Shown here in pieces: positions 51,614-59,585 of a DNA stretch of 64,000 nucleotides (position 1 is the stretch's first letter; each line of letters begins with the position of its first letter). The position numbers were made by a program, and so were the translations under genes. Location of the stretch: positions 398,174 to 462,173 of the forward strand of contig NZ_BSTL01000005.1 of NCBI RefSeq assembly GCF_030269485.1. The letters run 5' to 3'. The notes under the pieces are model-generated. The model saw only the letters and a list, made by a program, of their open reading frames with translations, made no database searches and was not told the origin of the DNA. This DNA is from Actinoplanes sp. NBRC 103695. Lineage in GTDB: Bacteria > Actinomycetota > Actinomycetes > Mycobacteriales > Micromonosporaceae.

Positions 51614-53626
51614 CGAGCCCAGATCGTCGTAGAGCACCAGCGCGCGCGTCCGGTGTCGCCGGGCACGCGCCGGGTCGCCGCGCAGGTCGGCGGCGCGCGC
51701 GAGTACCTCGAGCGCCTGAGCCTGCTCGAACCGCGAGCCCAGCCGCCGCATCCCGGCGACCGCGCCGGTGGCTGTCGCCGCGGCGGCGTCGAGGTCGCCC
51801 AGCGCCAGATAGGCGCCGGCCAGAGCGATCTCGGTCCGCTCCCGGTTGTAAGGGTCGGCCGACCCCGGTCCCCGGAAGATCTCCCGTGCCTCCAGCAGCC
51901 GGGCGACCGCCTCGCCCGGCGCCCCGGTGCGGCACAGGAGGGCGCCCAACCGGATGAGCGTCACCCCGGCGCGTCGCGACTCGCCGGCCGTCCGGTTCGC
52001 GGCGACGATCCGGGCGTACATCTCGATGGCCGCACCCTCCCGGCCGGTGTCCCGATAGACCGAGGCGATCCGCTCCTCGGCGTCCAGGAGGCCGACCGGA
52101 TCGTCGACCTGCCGATAGCGTTCGAGCGCCCGGCGCAGTTCGGCCTCGGCCTCGGCGGGCCGGCCGGCCTCGGCGTGCGCGATGCCCAGACGCTTGCGCG
52201 ACTCGGCCTCGGCCCACACGTTTTTCCACCGCCGGGCGGCCGCCACACCGCGCTCCTCGATGCCGATCCGGTCGCGATAATGCTTCTCCAGCAGCAGCAG
52301 CGGCCAGAGAACGTCGCTGAGGTGCCAGGCCAGCTCGTACCGACCGCGCTCCAGGGCCTTCGCACCCGCCGCGATCAGGGCGGGCCGCTCGTCGCCGAGC
52401 CAGCGCAGCGCGGCCTCCCGGCCGGGGAACGAGGGCAGCGAGGGCGGGACGGCGGCGAACGGGTAGGGGTAAGGACGCCGCCGGTACGGCGTGAGCACCT
52501 GGTCGGCGCCGGCGGCCGCCGCCAGGTACCACTCCAGACCGGCCCGATGCACCCGGTCCCGCTCACCCGGCGGGTCGTCGGCGTCGAACCGCTGCCGGGC
52601 ATGGAGAACAAGCAGATCGTGCTGCGTGAACCGGCCGGCGGCCACCTCCTCCAGCAGATTCGCCTGGATCAGCAGGTCGACCACGGCCTCACCGTCCCCA
52701 GCCGCATCGGTCAGCGCGGCGATCGTGCCCGAGCCGTACTCGCGGGCCGGCAGGGCCGAGAGCCGCCGATAGACCGCCTGCGCCGGCGCGCCGAGCCCTT
52801 GATAGGACAGATCCAGCGAGCCGGCCACCGAAACCCCTTCGGCGTCGTGCAGTACGCGCAGCCGGTCGCCCTCCTCCGCCAATTCGACGGCCGCCCGGGA
52901 GAGCGGCATCTTCGGGCGGGCGGCGAGCCGGGCGGCCACCACCGCCAGTGCGATGGGCAGACCGCCGCAGATGTGCGCCAGATCGACCGCGTCGGCGCGC
53001 TGCGGCCGGACGCGTTCCGGCCCGAGGGTCTGTTCGAGAAGTGCGACCGCATGGTCCACCGTCCACGGCCGCAGTTCCACGACGACGCCGCCGTCCGCGA
53101 CCAGGCCGGCCAGCCGCTGTCGGCTCGTGACCAGCACCAGAGCCGGTCCCGCACCGGGGAGCAGAGTGCGCACCTGGCCCACACTGAACGCGTTGTCCAG
53201 CACGATCATCACCGGCCGCCCGGCGGTCAGGGACCGGTAGCAGGCGCTCTGTTCACCGATCGAGGCGGGAACCTGGTCGGCGGGCATGCCGAGGGCGCGC
53301 AGCAGGCGGCCCAGGGCTTCGCCCGGGTCGAGGGCGGTGGACGTGCTGAAGCCCTGCAGATCTACGTAGAGCTGCCCGGCCGGGAAGCGCGGGATGAGGT
53401 CGTGCGCCAGGCGCCGGACGAGGGCGGTCTTCCCGACGCCGCCGGGTCCGGTAAGGACGGCGAGCCGTGCGGCCCCCTCCCCGGCCGGCTCCGCCAGCTC
53501 GATGAGCTCGGCCAACTCGGCGTCACGGCCGACGAAGACCCGGGGTGGCGGGGGCAGTTGGCGCGGCGGAACGGACTCGTGCACGTCAAGGCCCCCCAAG
53601 GCACGCCTGAACGTCAGGTTAGGCAC
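51539..53626 (-). CDS. NB-ARC/TPR STAND protein lacking the SARP DNA-binding domain
   Basis: A 695-aa protein. NB-ARC begins almost at once: FVGRDAELAELIELAEPAGE, Walker A VLTGPGGVGKTALVRRLA (about residue 59), PVMIVLDNAFSVGQV (Walker B), VLVTSRQRLAGL and GGLPIALAVVAARLA. A winged helix (SLDLSYQGLGAPAQAVYRRL; FTQHDLLVLHARQRF) and TPR repeats (KRLGIAHAEAGRPAEAEAEL, EIALAGAYLALGDLDAAAAT) follow. Unlike AfsR-type proteins there is no BTAD or HTH at the N-terminus, so direct DNA binding is not evident. GTG 53626 has GGAAGGG upstream and is preferred over a TTG start at 53665. Confidence 0.85.
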   Translation of the reverse strand: MPNLTFRRALGGLDVHESVPPRQLPPPPRVFVGRDAELAELIELAEPAGEGAARLAVLTGPGGVGKTALVRRLAHDLIPRFPAGQLYVDLQGFSTSTALDPGEALGRLLRALGMPADQVPASIGEQSACYRSLTAGRPVMIVLDNAFSVGQVRTLLPGAGPALVLVTSRQRLAGLVADGGVVVELRPWTVDHAVALLEQTLGPERVRPQRADAVDLAHICGGLPIALAVVAARLAARPKMPLSRAAVELAEEGDRLRVLHDAEGVSVAGSLDLSYQGLGAPAQAVYRRLSALPAREYGSGTIAALTDAAGDGEAVVDLLIQANLLEEVAAGRFTQHDLLVLHARQRFDADDPPGERDRVHRAGLEWYLAAAAGADQVLTPYRRRPYPYPFAAVPPSLPSFPGREAALRWLGDERPALIAAGAKALERGRYELAWHLSDVLWPLLLLEKHYRDRIGIEERGVAAARRWKNVWAEAESRKRLGIAHAEAGRPAEAEAELRRALERYRQVDDPVGLLDAEERIASVYRDTGREGAAIEMYARIVAANRTAGESRRAGVTLIRLGALLCRTGAPGEAVARLLEAREIFRGPGSADPYNRERTEIALAGAYLALGDLDAAAATATGAVAGMRRLGSRFEQAQALEVLARAADLRGDPARARRHRTRALVLYDDLGSSRARVLRAELSDPDAVGAGGGPPD

Positions 53627-53651
53627 GCGCCCTTCCGCGGAGCCACGGAGA

Positions 53652-53668
53652 ATCTTGCACCGCAAGAT
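53652..53668. promoter_or_regulatory. Perfect 7-bp inverted repeat upstream of the NB-ARC gene
   Basis: ATCTTGC-acc-GCAAGAT lies 26 nt before the GTG start, with a second palindrome CTGGTGACCAG at 53692-53702. The GCAAG core also occurs in the heptamer repeats near 50011, hinting at a shared regulator. It could be an operator or a 5'-UTR hairpin. Confidence 0.4.
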
Positions 53669-53735
53669 GCGACAAAACTCGCGCCGGTTGTCTGGTGACC
53701 AGTCTGGTCGGGAGACAATCGCGGCCGAAGCCTGA

Positions 53736-54083
53736 TCAGGATGTGCGGCGGCGGCCGCGGGCGCCCAGCGGCACCTGCGACATGTCGACCGTCTGGACCT
53801 TGAGGTCCTGGTATCCGTAGCCGTGCTCGTCCAGCCACGTGATCGTGTCGAGCTCGGCCTGCGTCGCCGCCGTCGGGATGTCCTTCTCGCCGGCGACCTC
53901 GGCCGCGTAGCGGAACGTGAAGAACGGGCGCGCCGCTATGTCGTACGCGAGGAAGCCCTCGCGGGTGTAGACCGTGTGACCGAAGTCGTGGTCGGACTGC
54001 TCGGCCAGCAGGGTGGCGCGCTGGGCGTCGGTCAGGCCGGTGAAGGCTCCGCGGACGGTCACGCGGATCGTTCGGGTGGTCAT
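53736..54083 (-). CDS. DUF6204-family protein
   Basis: A 115-aa protein: RTIRVTVRGAFTGLTDAQRA, TVYTREGFLAYDIAARPFF, FRYAAEVAGEKDIPTAATQA and EHGYGYQDLKVQTVDMSQV. This set is typical of DUF6204 proteins, small alpha/beta proteins of unknown function widespread in Actinobacteria. Monocistronic; 54 nt separate it from the glucose-6-phosphate dehydrogenase gene upstream. Confidence 0.8.
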   Translation of the reverse strand: MTTRTIRVTVRGAFTGLTDAQRATLLAEQSDHDFGHTVYTREGFLAYDIAARPFFTFRYAAEVAGEKDIPTAATQAELDTITWLDEHGYGYQDLKVQTVDMSQVPLGARGRRRTS

Positions 54084-54137
54084 GGCGCCGACGCTAGCCG
54101 CGCCGTGCGGCCAGGCGCAGTGAATTATCGCGCCGGA

Positions 54138-55514
54138 TCACTGGCCGAGGAGCCAGCCATGCGGTGCGGCCAGCTTGCGGGCCCGCGCCGGGCCCCACGA
54201 TTCTTGCGGGTACGTGGCCAGCCGCGGCCTGTTCTCCAGCAGGGGAGTGACCACTTTCCACGCCGCGGCGAGGCCGTCGGGGCGGGTGAACAGGGAGCGG
54301 TCGCCGCTCAGCACGTCGTGGATCAGGCGGGAGTACGCGGGCAGAGGATCGGCGCCGGGCAGGTCGCCGAGCGGCAGGGACACCGACGCCGGTTCCAGGT
54401 CGAGGGCCACGCCGGGCCTCTTGGCCAGCAGGGACGTGTCGATCTCGCCGTCGCCGGAGAGGGAGAAGCTGAGCACGTTGCCTCGTGGGGGCAGATCGCG
54501 GAACGGGCCGTCCGGCGTACGCAAGATCAGGCTGACCCTCTGCGCGCTCCGCGCGAGCCGCTTTCCGGTGCGCAACAGGAACGGCACGCCGCGCCATCTC
54601 GGGTTGTCGATCCACAGCCGGGCCGCGACGTAGGTGTCGGTGCGGGACCGCTTGGCGATGCCGTCGGTGTCGCGGTAGCCCTCGAACTGGCCGAGCACCA
54701 CCTCGGCGGGGTCGAGCGGGCGGAAGGAACGGATCACCTTCTCGCGGGCGCTCTGCAGGTCGGTGGCGGCCAACGACGCCGGCGGCTCCATGGCGACCTC
54801 GGCGGCCACCTGGAACAGGTGCGTGACCAGCATGTCCAGCGTGGCGCCGGTGGCGTCGTAGAAGCCGGCCCGGTCGGCCACGTCCAGCGTCTCGGGCACG
54901 TCGATCTGCACGCTCTCGATGTGGTGGCGGTCCCACATCGCGCCGATCATCTCGTTGGCGAACCGCATTACGTGCAGCGCCTGCGTGGCCTCCTTACCGA
55001 GGAAGTGGTCGATCCGGTAGACCTGATCCTCGTCGAGCACCCGGTGCACCAGCCGGTCCAGCTTGCGGAACTCGGCGGGCGAGGTGCCGAACGGCTTCTC
55101 GTAGACGACGCGGGCGCCCTCGGCCAGTCCGTGCTCACCGAGCGCGCGGGTGATCTCCGGGAAGGCGACCGGCGGGATGGCCAGGTAATGCACCACATCC
55201 GCATCCTTGCCGACCTCGCGCCGTGCCTCGGCGATGACGTCGAGGAGGCTCCCGGGATCGTCGGAGTTGAAGCCGCCGCCGGCGAACCGCAGCCGGCTGA
55301 GGAAGCCGCGTGACGGCTTACCTTCGAGCACCTCGTGCACGGTGCGCTGGAACTCGTCGTGGGCGACGTCGCCGCGCCCGTTCCCGACGAGCATCCACCT
55401 GTCGGGCAGCAGCCCTTCCTCGGCGAGCGTGTGGAAGGCCGGCAGGACCATCCGTTTCGCCAGGTCGCCGGTAGCGCCGAACAGCACGAAAACGGTGGGT
55501 CGCAGACTCGTCAT
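54138..55514 (-). CDS. zwf: Glucose-6-phosphate 1-dehydrogenase
   Basis: A 458-aa enzyme of the oxidative pentose phosphate pathway, converting glucose-6-phosphate to 6-phosphogluconolactone with NADP(+). N-terminal TVFVLFGATGDLAKRMVLPA is the coenzyme loop; VVYEKPFGTSPAEF and the catalytic signature YRIDHFLGKEATQ (about 164-176) are intact. The substrate-binding LDMLVTHLFQ is present. The start MTSLRPTVF fits the family; it overlaps the upstream GlxA-type regulator by 4 nt. The context (no tal/tkt/opcA) suggests an accessory zwf copy. Confidence 0.95.
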   Translation of the reverse strand: MTSLRPTVFVLFGATGDLAKRMVLPAFHTLAEEGLLPDRWMLVGNGRGDVAHDEFQRTVHEVLEGKPSRGFLSRLRFAGGGFNSDDPGSLLDVIAEARREVGKDADVVHYLAIPPVAFPEITRALGEHGLAEGARVVYEKPFGTSPAEFRKLDRLVHRVLDEDQVYRIDHFLGKEATQALHVMRFANEMIGAMWDRHHIESVQIDVPETLDVADRAGFYDATGATLDMLVTHLFQVAAEVAMEPPASLAATDLQSAREKVIRSFRPLDPAEVVLGQFEGYRDTDGIAKRSRTDTYVAARLWIDNPRWRGVPFLLRTGKRLARSAQRVSLILRTPDGPFRDLPPRGNVLSFSLSGDGEIDTSLLAKRPGVALDLEPASVSLPLGDLPGADPLPAYSRLIHDVLSGDRSLFTRPDGLAAAWKVVTPLLENRPRLATYPQESWGPARARKLAAPHGWLLGQ

Positions 55515-56467
55515 GCGGACATCGTTCCCCGGAAGGTTCCCCGGTACGCCTGCGGGGTCGTGTGCATCCGCTGTGCGAAGTGGTGCCGGAGGGTGGCCGC
55601 GCTGCCGAAGCCCGCCCGCCCGGCGACGCTGTCCACGCCCAGGTCGGAGTCCTCGAGGAGGCGCCGGGCGAACAGCAGCCGCTGGCCGGTCAGCCAGTCG
55701 TGCGGTGTGGCGCCGGTCTCGGAGCGGAACTTGCGGGCGAACGTACGCGGAGCCATGTGGGCCAGTTCCGCCATCGTCTCCACGGTGTGCGCCTCGTGCA
55801 GGGTGGCCAGCACCTGGGTCAGCACCGGCTGCAGCGTCTCGCAGGAGATCGGCATGACCGGCGACTCGATGAACTGGGCCTGCCCGCCGTCGCGGTGCGG
55901 CGGCATCACCATCCGCCGGGCGATCATGGTGGCCACCGCGGAACCCTGCTCCTCGCGGATCAGGTGCAGGCCGGCATCCACGCTCGCGGCGGTGCCGGCG
56001 CTGGTCAGGATGTTGCCGTCGGCGACGTAGAGGACGTCGGGGTCGACCTTGGCCTCCGGGAAGCGCTGGGCGAGGCGGTCGGTGTGCAGCCAGTGGGTGG
56101 TGCAGCGGCGGCCGTCGAGCAGGCCGGCCGCGCCGAGGACGAAGGCGCCCGTGCACACGCTCATCACCCACGCGCCGCGGGCGTGGGCGCGGCGCAGAGC
56201 GTCGAGGACCTCGGCGGGCGGCTCACGGTCGGTGTCGTTCGGCACGACCACGACGAGGTCGGCGTCGTCGGCCGGCGCGAGGTCGTGGTCGGGGACGATC
56301 GAAAACCCCGCATGCGTACGGACGGGAGCGCCGCCGGGGGTGCACAGCGCGTATTCGTACCCGGGCAGGCCCTCGGCTGTCCGGTCGTAACCGAACAGCT
56401 CACAGAGCACGCCGAGCTCGAACACGGCCACCTCGTCGAGCGCGATCACGGCCACCTTGCGCAACAT
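55511..56467 (-). CDS. GlxA-family AraC-type regulator (DJ-1/PfpI domain)
   Basis: A 318-aa regulator: N-terminal DJ-1/PfpI amidotransferase-like domain (VFELGVLCELFGYDRTAEGL, VMSVCTGAFVLGAAGLLDGR with the nucleophile-elbow Cys) and C-terminal AraC HTH (MAELAHMAPRTFARKFRSET; VDSVAGRAGFGSAATLRHHF). ATG at 56467. It overlaps zwf by 4 nt, so the two are co-translated; it may control the zwf copy. Confidence 0.92.
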   Translation of the reverse strand: MLRKVAVIALDEVAVFELGVLCELFGYDRTAEGLPGYEYALCTPGGAPVRTHAGFSIVPDHDLAPADDADLVVVVPNDTDREPPAEVLDALRRAHARGAWVMSVCTGAFVLGAAGLLDGRRCTTHWLHTDRLAQRFPEAKVDPDVLYVADGNILTSAGTAASVDAGLHLIREEQGSAVATMIARRMVMPPHRDGGQAQFIESPVMPISCETLQPVLTQVLATLHEAHTVETMAELAHMAPRTFARKFRSETGATPHDWLTGQRLLFARRLLEDSDLGVDSVAGRAGFGSAATLRHHFAQRMHTTPQAYRGTFRGTMSA

Positions 56468-56593
56468 GCGGCCAGCCTAACCGGTGCTGGCAGCATTTTG
56501 TAGATGTATGGCATCCCTGCCACTGTCTGGCCGCACGGAAGAGGCGGAGACTGGTCTCATCACCAAGAAAACGCCAGCTCAGGAGTGGTTACC

Positions 56594-56725
56594 ATGGCTT
56601 TCGGCCTGCTTCTCTTCCTCGTCCTCATCGCCCTCGCCTCGCGCCTCGGATACGTCGCCGACAGCCGCGACAGCGCCGACTGGAAGCCGTCACTCGACGG
56701 CATGCGCGTCGGCCGCTGGCACTAG
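56594..56725 (+). CDS. 43-aa small membrane protein
   Basis: MAFGLLLFLVLIALASRLGY forms one N-terminal TM helix, followed by a charged tail VADSRDSADWKPSLDGMRVG. AGGAG sits about 9 nt before ATG. A frame extension upstream to 56504 is possible but has no membrane-protein look. A strong hairpin overlaps the stop. Similar tiny proteins with this tail occur in Actinobacteria (from memory); function unknown. Confidence 0.65.
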   Translation: MAFGLLLFLVLIALASRLGYVADSRDSADWKPSLDGMRVGRWH

Positions 56726-56778
56726 GTCCTCTCTCGTGGACCCCGCCTCGCACTGGGGTGATCCACGAGACAGGACCT
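56724..56778 (+). terminator. Long hairpin after the 43-aa gene
   Basis: AGGTCCT pairs with AGGACCT and inside it CTCGTGGA pairs with TCCACGAG, plus CCCC/GGGG, giving a stem of about 20 bp. It begins at the stop codon. No T-tract, so a typical actinobacterial hairpin terminator. Confidence 0.7.
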
Positions 56779-56866
56779 ACGGGTCCGTCCCGGCTCTCCG
56801 CTGTGGGCGAACACGCTCAGGGCGAACAGGCGGGCCAAAACCGGCCCGCCTGCCTAGTGTCGGAGC

Positions 56867-57496
56867 ATGAACCCGCAGAGTCGTTATGTGGTGCCGTCGT
56901 TCACCGAGCGGACCTCGTACGGGACGGCGTCCAAGGACCCGTACACCAAGATGTTCGAGGACCGGATCATCTTCCTCGGCGTGCAGGTGGACGACACCTC
57001 CGCCAACGACGTGATGGCGCAGCTGCTCACGTTGGAAGGCACCGACCCGGACCGTGACATCACGATCTACATCAACTCCCCCGGCGGCTCGTACACGGCG
57101 ATGACCGCGATCTACGACACCATGCAGTACGTCCGCCCCGACATCACCACCGTGTGCCTCGGCCAGGCGGCGTCCGCGGCGGCGATCCTGCTGGCCGGCG
57201 GCACCCCCGGCAAGCGGCTCGCCCTGCCCCACTCGCGCGTGATGATCCACCAGCCGGCCCGCGGCGGCACCCAGGGCCAGGGCACCGACCTGGAGATCCA
57301 GGCCAGGGAGATCATGCGGATGCGCCAGCAGATGGAGCAACTGCTGTCCGAGCGCACCGGCCGCCCGCTCGAGCAGGTCGTCCGCGACATCGACCGCGAC
57401 AAGATCATGACAGCCGAGGAGGCCAAGGAGTACGGCATCGTCGACGTGGTCCTGCCGAGCCGGAAGAAGAGCCTGATGGCCGCTGCCGCGGGCTGA
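56867..57496 (+). CDS. clpP: ATP-dependent Clp protease proteolytic subunit (ClpP2-type paralogue)
   Basis: A 209-aa peptidase subunit. Catalytic Ser in [17 protein letters not shown] (about residue 102) and His in [12 protein letters not shown], with the dimer-handle [20 protein letters not shown]; the C-terminal [13 protein letters not shown] is family standard. The AASAAA version, in place of AASMGA, is ClpP2-like. Normally actinobacteria encode clpP1-clpP2 next to clpX; here it is solitary, so it is probably an additional paralogue. It needs ClpX/ClpC to unfold substrates. Confidence 0.93.
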   Translation: MNPQSRYVVPSFTERTSYGTASKDPYTKMFEDRIIFLGVQVDDTSANDVMAQLLTLEGTDPDRDITIYINSPGGSYTAMTAIYDTMQYVRPDITTVCLGQAASAAAILLAGGTPGKRLALPHSRVMIHQPARGGTQGQGTDLEIQAREIMRMRQQMEQLLSERTGRPLEQVVRDIDRDKIMTAEEAKEYGIVDVVLPSRKKSLMAAAAG

Positions 57497-57550
57497 TGCC
57501 GGCGTCTGCCGGAACGAGGGAGATCGGTCCCTCGTCCTAAGGAGACGCAC

Positions 57551-57692
57551 GTGTCCCGCCCGTCCCGGCGTTCTCTCCTCCTCGCCCGGCGGCGCAGCCA
57601 TGCTGGGCGGCGGCCTCGTGGCCGCCGCCCCGGCTGCCACACTCGCGAGTGTTCCCGGAGTTGTTCGGGTGGTTGTGCTTCGCCCCGCCTGA
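57551..57692 (+). pseudogene. Frameshifted Tat-type signal peptide remnant
   Basis: AAGGAG lies 6 nt before GTG 57551, which opens a twin-arginine leader (SRPSRRSLLLA). After about 57585 the leader continues in a different frame as GGAAMLGGGLVAAAPAATLA and then stops at 57692, so a one-base shift broke the gene. No mature domain remains. It is a dead export gene between clpP and the 100-aa membrane protein. Confidence 0.55.
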
Positions 57693-57821
57693 CCTGCCCT
57701 CGGCGGCGGTCGCCAAGACCCCCGGGCGGCGCGTGTCCGGTTCGCGGTGATCTGTATCTGACGGGCGGTGGCGTCCTCCTTCCCGGTACGAAACGACGCG
57801 CTGGGGTGAGGAGCACGGCAC

Positions 57822-58124
57822 ATGACTGTTCAGCAGATGGTTCGGGACGCCATGGAGGGGGCGGCGGGCGAGTCGGTGGAAGTGAAGGCGGCGGTGGGTG
57901 CGGCGGCTGCGGCTCAGAGCATCCCGACGCCGGCCGGCGCGGACGCGGGGACATTGTGGAAGATCCTGGTGGTGGCGCTGTCCGCGATCCTGGTGATCGC
58001 GCTGGCCGGGATCATCTGGACGGTGGGGGACGGCAAGGAGAGCACCAGCCCGGACGTGATCGTGACGGTGTTCTCGTCGGCGCTGTCCGGAATGCTGGGC
58101 CTGTTCGTGCGGTCGCCCTCCTGA
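57822..58124 (+). CDS. 100-aa small single-TM membrane protein
   Basis: An N-terminal soluble part (QQMVRDAMEGAAGESVEVKA), an Ala-rich linker, then one TM helix (ILVVALSAILVIALAGIIWT, about residues 49-68) and a short tail VFSSALSGMLGLFVRSPS. No family recognised. The C-terminal codons GLFVRSPS are the first copy of a triplicated about 32-bp sequence. Confidence 0.6.
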   Translation: MTVQQMVRDAMEGAAGESVEVKAAVGAAAAAQSIPTPAGADAGTLWKILVVALSAILVIALAGIIWTVGDGKESTSPDVIVTVFSSALSGMLGLFVRSPS

Positions 58125-58190
58125 GCGTGGGCCGCTCGTGCGGTCGCCCTCCCGAGCCGGGGCTGTTCGTGCGGTCGCCCTCATGAGTTT
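58097..58190. repeat. About 31-32-bp imperfect triplication over a stop codon
   Basis: Three adjacent copies of gggc(c)tgttcgtgcggtcgccctc plus about 8 variable nt start at 58097, 58129 and 58160. The first encodes the end and stop of the 100-aa protein; the rest are noncoding. The second copy has point differences, so it is older or diverging, unlike the perfect 17-bp triplication at 14845. Confidence 0.8.
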
Positions 58191-58315
58191 GGGACGCATC
58201 TCCGGGAGCGGCCAGGGGCAACCCTGATGGAACTCGGTCACCGTTCGGCGCGAGGCTTCGGGGCATGACCCGATTCCCCGCGTACGCCTTGGCTGCGATG
58301 GGCCTGGGTTGGGGG

Positions 58316-58930
58316 TTAGTAAGTGTTGCGGGAGCCGCGGTCCATGAAAGCGTCGAGCATTTTGACCGGGACCTTTACGCCGGACTGGCTGCGGGCCAGT
58401 TTGCCTGCTGTGGGGACGTCCGTGCGGTCGGGCCAGGTTTCTGTGTTCCAGAGGGATGAGCGTACGAAGGCTCGGCTGCAGTGCAGGAACAGTTCCTCGA
58501 CGTGGACCTCTACGGCCAGGTGGGGCGTCACGTTCTGGACGGCCATCCGGGGAAGGTAGGGGGCCTCGGCGACGATGCGGGCGCGGCCGTTGACGCGGAC
58601 CGTGTCGCCGGAGCCGGGCACCAGGAACAGCAGGCCGATGTGCGGGTTGCGCAGGAGGTTCTCGAGGCTGTCCAGGCGGCGGTTGCCCTTGCGGTCGGCG
58701 AACGCCAAGGTGTGGTCGTCGAGCACCAGGACGCTGCCGGCCGGGTCGCCGCGGGGGGAGACGTCGACGGTGCCGTCGTCGGAGGCGGTCGCCACCAGGA
58801 AGAACGGGCTCAGTTCGAGGAAGCGGCGGGTCTCGGCGTCGATGTGGTCGATGCCCTTGTCGGCGATCAGGCGCAGGGGCGTCTTCACGTACTCGCGGAG
58901 CTCGGCGGTCGTGCCGATCACCCGGGTCAC
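58316..58930 (-). CDS. PPOX-class flavoprotein (MSMEG_1061-like)
   Basis: A 204-aa pyridoxamine-phosphate-oxidase-fold protein: ELSPFFLVATASDDGTVDVS, PRGDPAGSVLVLDDHTLAFA, DRKGNRRLDSLENLLRNPHI, GLLFLVPGSGDTVRVNGRAR and HCSRAFVRSSLWNTETWP. The RGDPAG stretch and length fit the MSMEG_1061 FMN/F420-binding family. It likely reduces small molecules or detoxifies. GTG start overlaps the TetR stop by 4 nt; it is the probable regulated gene. Confidence 0.85.
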   Translation of the reverse strand: MTRVIGTTAELREYVKTPLRLIADKGIDHIDAETRRFLELSPFFLVATASDDGTVDVSPRGDPAGSVLVLDDHTLAFADRKGNRRLDSLENLLRNPHIGLLFLVPGSGDTVRVNGRARIVAEAPYLPRMAVQNVTPHLAVEVHVEELFLHCSRAFVRSSLWNTETWPDRTDVPTAGKLARSQSGVKVPVKMLDAFMDRGSRNTY

Positions 58931-59532
58931 CGCCGTGCCTCGGCGATGCGCAGGCGGACGCCGTCGAGGAACAGCTCCAGACCGTACGCGAAACGCTCCT
59001 CGGGGTCGGCCTTGATCACGTTGCCCATCACCTGGTGCATCTCGGTGTCCTCCAGAGTGCGTTCCTCCCAGTCGCCGGCGGCGCGCTGGGCCTGCTCCTC
59101 GATCGTGTGGCCGAGGGCGTAGTAGCCGACCGCGAAGAGCACCCAGGCGGCCCGGTCGAGCGGGAACCCGGCGTCGGTGAGGATGCGCATGATCTGGTCG
59201 CCGCCGCGCACCGTGTTCGGTTCCTGCACCCAGGTGCCGGCGACCACGCGGGCACCGTCGCGGTGTTTCAGCAGGGCGCGGCGGTAGCGGTGACCGATCT
59301 CCATGAGCTGCTCGTCCCACCGGCCGGGGGCGAGCGGGGTCGCGGTGATCTCGCCGACGATCCGGTCGGCCATGGCGCCGAGCAGCGCCTCCTTGTTGGT
59401 GAAGTGCCAGTAGATGCCGCCGGCCTGCACACCGAGCCGCGCGCCGAGTTTGCGCATGGTCAGCCCGTCGAGACCGTCGGCGTCGAGCAGGGCCAGGGCC
59501 CCGGTCACGACGTCCGCACGCTTCAGCTGCAT
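58927..59532 (-). CDS. TetR-family transcriptional regulator
   Basis: A 201-aa repressor. HTH: ADVVTGALALLDADGLDGLT, MRKLGARLGVQAGGIYWHFT and NKEALLGAMADRI. The C-terminal domain (EQLMEIGHRYRRALLKHRDG, FLDGVRLRIAEARR) resembles the tetracycline-repressor C domain. It is co-translated with the downstream PPOX protein. Two identical-type palindromes 24 nt upstream of its ATG form a likely autoregulatory operator. Confidence 0.92.
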   Translation of the reverse strand: MQLKRADVVTGALALLDADGLDGLTMRKLGARLGVQAGGIYWHFTNKEALLGAMADRIVGEITATPLAPGRWDEQLMEIGHRYRRALLKHRDGARVVAGTWVQEPNTVRGGDQIMRILTDAGFPLDRAAWVLFAVGYYALGHTIEEQAQRAAGDWEERTLEDTEMHQVMGNVIKADPEERFAYGLELFLDGVRLRIAEARR

Positions 59533-59555
59533 GCGTGGCAGTCTCGCAGCAGACT

Positions 59556-59585
59556 TGAACGATGTTCAATCCTGAACAGTGTTCA
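59556..59585. promoter_or_regulatory. Double TetR operator: two TGAAC-N3-GTTCA palindromes
   Basis: TGAACGATGTTCA (59556-59568) and TGAACAGTGTTCA (59573-59585) are perfect 5-bp inverted repeats with 3-nt centres, centre-to-centre 17 bp. They lie upstream of the TetR ATG. The second overlaps the stop codon of the GNAT gene. The arrangement fits cooperative binding of two dimers. Confidence 0.75.
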
